Part shown: piece by piece, positions 61,997-64,000 of the stretch
How the letters are laid out: the number at the start of each line of letters is the position of its first letter
Position numbering within the stretch: the first letter of the stretch is position 1
Assembly: GCA_963677475.2 (NCBI GenBank)
Contig: CAXXQD010000016.1
Coordinates: 62,001-126,000, forward strand
Reading direction: 5' to 3'
From: JABMQB01 sp963677475
GTDB taxonomy: Bacteria > Bacteroidota > Bacteroidia > Bacteroidales > Prolixibacteraceae
DNA: 64,000 nucleotides
Position numbers and translations under genes: made by a program
The notes under the pieces: model-generated
Databases searched by the model: none
Told to the model about the DNA's origin: nothing
What the model saw: only the letters and a program-made list of their open reading frames with translations

Positions 61997-64000
61997 TTAA
62001 TAGAACAACCAATCAACAGGAACCCCATTTTCATCGGCTCCTAAGCCAGCATCATGAATCGGAATACTTTTATTGCCATCCATAAAGCCAAGGATTAGAA
62101 CCCGGCCTTTGCCAAGTACCAATTCGTTTTCTCCTGGTTCATACTTATAAGTATAAACATTTACCGGATACAAACCGTTTAATTTGATGGCATTTGCTAT
62201 TTTAATATCTGCCTGCCCCCTGTCGTTTGCATTTGCATTGGTTTCAAGGGTTGGAGGGTTTAGTATTGAATAACTATTGGTATTAAAATACCCAACCAAG
62301 ATTTTTATGGGCTGTTCATTTTTAAACTTTAAAACGGTACCATTTCGTTGCTGATCACGGTCAGATAATAATAGCCCTGACATTTTTTGTAATTCCGGTG
62401 CTACTTCTTCAATAAGTGCACGATTATCGGCATATACTTTTTCGCCAGCTTTTAATGGAAAGCGTTTAATATTCTCATTTATAATTGTAACATCAGCAGG
62501 CTCAATAACCTCAAGCTCAGAAGCAACAACTCCTTCGTTTGATTTTAGCATTTCAAGGTTACGTTTAAAATTATCGAGCTCAGACTGGTATTGGGGAAGT
62601 AATTCTTCCCAGGTTTTATTCTTTCCTCCTGCTCCTGAAATTGGAATCCTGCGTTGCTGGGTTTGCATACTGTTTGCGTATAAATACGAGTCTTTGGTCA
62701 ATTCCACCAATTTTTGATAATGTTCCAAACTCTTCTCCAAATGCGGGATGACTCCTTCCAGATCATCCACATTATTCGTGTATTTGTATTTATACACCAA
62801 CAATGCAGCCTCCACTTTTTCGGCAAAGAAATTTGCAAATGCGTTGTAACAATGCATGTCGTTGCTTAAACGTGCAAATTCTTCGTTATTTTCAGAAACT
62901 TTTGAAGAAGCAGCATCAATCGCCTGAACAGCTTTCTGCCCATGCTCTACAACCTCTGAAATAATATCTACCGGAGTTTCGCCAATGTGCTCCTCGCCTT
63001 TGTATTCTTTTTCTGTATATACTTCCAAAACTTCTTTTAATGGACCGCTAGATGTCCAGAAATTAGAATACACATTATACTTATGTGGGTTTACCAATTG
63101 TCCCATAAACATCCCCAATAAAAGTGTTTGACGATTGCCATCCGAAATACCAAACGTTCTCAAAAGTTTAGGTGCAATTTCCCCTGCTTGTTCGTAAGCT
63201 TCCAATATATTTTTGCCGTCCGAACCACAGCCATAATATGCAGCAAGTTCATCTGACCAATACTGTATTTCTTCAGAACGGTCCCTTTTGCAATTCCAGG
63301 CATAACGCCCCCATGTTTTATACCAAATCCAATCACGGTCAACTTGCTTAATTCTTGGAGTTGCTTTATCGGCAGTGTATGGCCAGTCCCAATACGAAGT
63401 TTGTGGATAAAGGTGTAATCCGTTAGCGCCCTGGATATTGTGCATCGCCTGTGTACTTTTTTGGATAAAGTCAGGTGAGCCATATCTAAATGGTTCAAGG
63501 TTCGCAAGAATGTGCACATTTGAAATATGAATTGAACCCAGCTCGCTCATGCTTTTAGGAATTGTTTCCCATGAATCACGAGGTTCGTAGGTCGTAAGCG
63601 ATTCCCCATTGTATTTCGACATGGTGTAAAGGTTTTTGTAGATAGGTAATGCCGCTTCCATTACTTTCGCCCCGTCGGTATCATGTCCACGTAAAACAAT
63701 TGGAGGTTCTTCGGTAAGCCCAAGCTCAGTTAATCCATCCTGTACACCCGGAATAATGGTTTTTGTAAACCATTCCACATCATCTTCAATGGTGTGCATT
63801 GCTTCACCCAAACAAACAAGTAACCCAACATTAGGATATTTCTCGATAAATGCTGCCACCGATTTCCGTGTATAATCAGCAATTAGTGGTGTAATTGGGC
63901 GGCTACGGTTTTGGGTTTGCAAATTGTGGTGCTCTGCAAATGGTTTGGAAAGTATAATATTGTAAAACATTTGAATTACCCATATCCCACGTTTATTCGC
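61997..64000 (-). CDS. Large hydrolase-like protein, partial (N-terminus beyond window)
   Basis: The frame is open to the right edge: the codons before the Met at 63970 read NKRGIWVIQ, so the protein starts outside. At least 667 residues are visible. The first part looks like the second half of a TIM barrel (VGLLVCLGEAMH, PPIVLRGHDTDG, ISNVHILANLEPFRYGS, GLHLYPQTSYWDWPY). A helical region follows (KTWGRYAWNCKRD, EEIQYWSDELAAYYG) and a C-terminal beta domain (LLLSDRDQQRNG, VYTYKYEPGENELVLGKGRV). The barrel-plus-helical layout recalls GH67-type alpha-glucuronidases, but I do not recognise catalytic residues, so this is only a suggestion. Upstream of two UroD-like genes and likely cotranscribed. 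Confidence 0.65.
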   Translation of the reverse strand, partial: ANKRGIWVIQMFYNIILSKPFAEHHNLQTQNRSRPITPLIADYTRKSVAAFIEKYPNVGLLVCLGEAMHTIEDDVEWFTKTIIPGVQDGLTELGLTEEPPIVLRGHDTDGAKVMEAALPIYKNLYTMSKYNGESLTTYEPRDSWETIPKSMSELGSIHISNVHILANLEPFRYGSPDFIQKSTQAMHNIQGANGLHLYPQTSYWDWPYTADKATPRIKQVDRDWIWYKTWGRYAWNCKRDRSEEIQYWSDELAAYYGCGSDGKNILEAYEQAGEIAPKLLRTFGISDGNRQTLLLGMFMGQLVNPHKYNVYSNFWTSSGPLKEVLEVYTEKEYKGEEHIGETPVDIISEVVEHGQKAVQAIDAASSKVSENNEEFARLSNDMHCYNAFANFFAEKVEAALLVYKYKYTNNVDDLEGVIPHLEKSLEHYQKLVELTKDSYLYANSMQTQQRRIPISGAGGKNKTWEELLPQYQSELDNFKRNLEMLKSNEGVVASELEVIEPADVTIINENIKRFPLKAGEKVYADNRALIEEVAPELQKMSGLLLSDRDQQRNGTVLKFKNEQPIKILVGYFNTNSYSILNPPTLETNANANDRGQADIKIANAIKLNGLYPVNVYTYKYEPGENELVLGKGRVLILGFMDGNKSIPIHDAGLGADENGVPVDWLFY

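Noticed and set aside
1..64000. Ulvan utilisation locus
   Set aside because: Rhamnose and glucuronate functions would fit, but no sulfatase and no ulvan lyase is present in the window; a pectic glycan fits better, though genes outside the window could change this.

Overview
The window is a stretch of a Bacteroidota chromosome of roughly 40% GC, most likely from an environmental Bacteroidales/Marinilabiliales-type organism. Three things point there: a SusC/SusD pair with its own ECF sigma and FecR anti-sigma, a hybrid two-component sensor with a periplasmic propeller, and secreted proteins ending in type IX secretion (T9SS) sorting domains, which gut Bacteroides generally lack. Nearly all genes lie on the minus strand. 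No rRNA, tRNA, CRISPR array, integrase or transposase was seen.

Layout. 1-13.8 kb: a partial secreted repeat protein, a LacI-family regulator, a small T9SS protein, the hybrid sensor/regulator, and a divergent pair made of a GH105 lipoprotein and a secreted CotH-kinase-like protein. 13.9-18.2 kb: a BASS-type transporter, an Asp/Glu-racemase-like enzyme and a large DUF5703/six-hairpin glycosidase. 18.2-23.8 kb: a GxxExxY gene inside its own repeats, followed by three genes that each carry a reading-frame disruption (aminotransferase, transketolase C-subunit, sialate O-acetylesterase). 23.8-32 kb: a rhamnose block (GH106, GH2, RhaT, RhaM). 32-40 kb: a mainly cytoplasmic set of two UroD-like proteins, an SSS symporter, a xylose-isomerase-like TIM barrel, a PhyH oxygenase and a GH31. 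40-46.6 kb: a GH2 lipoprotein, a lipoprotein version of RhaM, an AraC regulator and a GH141-like beta-helix protein. 46.6-53.4 kb: SusD, SusC, FecR and ECF sigma. 53.6-64 kb: a five-bladed-propeller glycosidase, a GH2 with a malectin-like domain, an ExuT-like MFS transporter, two more UroD-like proteins and a partial hydrolase.

Taken together this is a polysaccharide utilisation region for a rhamnose- and uronate-containing glycan, most likely pectic rhamnogalacturonan-type material. Surface capture would be by SusCD, outer and periplasmic cleavage by the lipoprotein and secreted glycosidases, uptake by RhaT, ExuT-like and SSS carriers, and finishing in the cytoplasm by RhaM, GH31 and other enzymes. 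No sulfatase or polysaccharide lyase is visible. Six copies of a 14-bp palindrome close to TGTAAACGTTTTCA sit in front of, or just inside, the lacI-type gene and five other genes. They tie the sensor, the GH105 operon, a GH2 and the exported RhaM paralogue into one probable LacI-type regulon.

The least explained part is the set of four UroD-superfamily proteins, together with a PhyH oxygenase and an isomerase-like TIM barrel, in a sugar locus with no visible tetrapyrrole or corrinoid genes.
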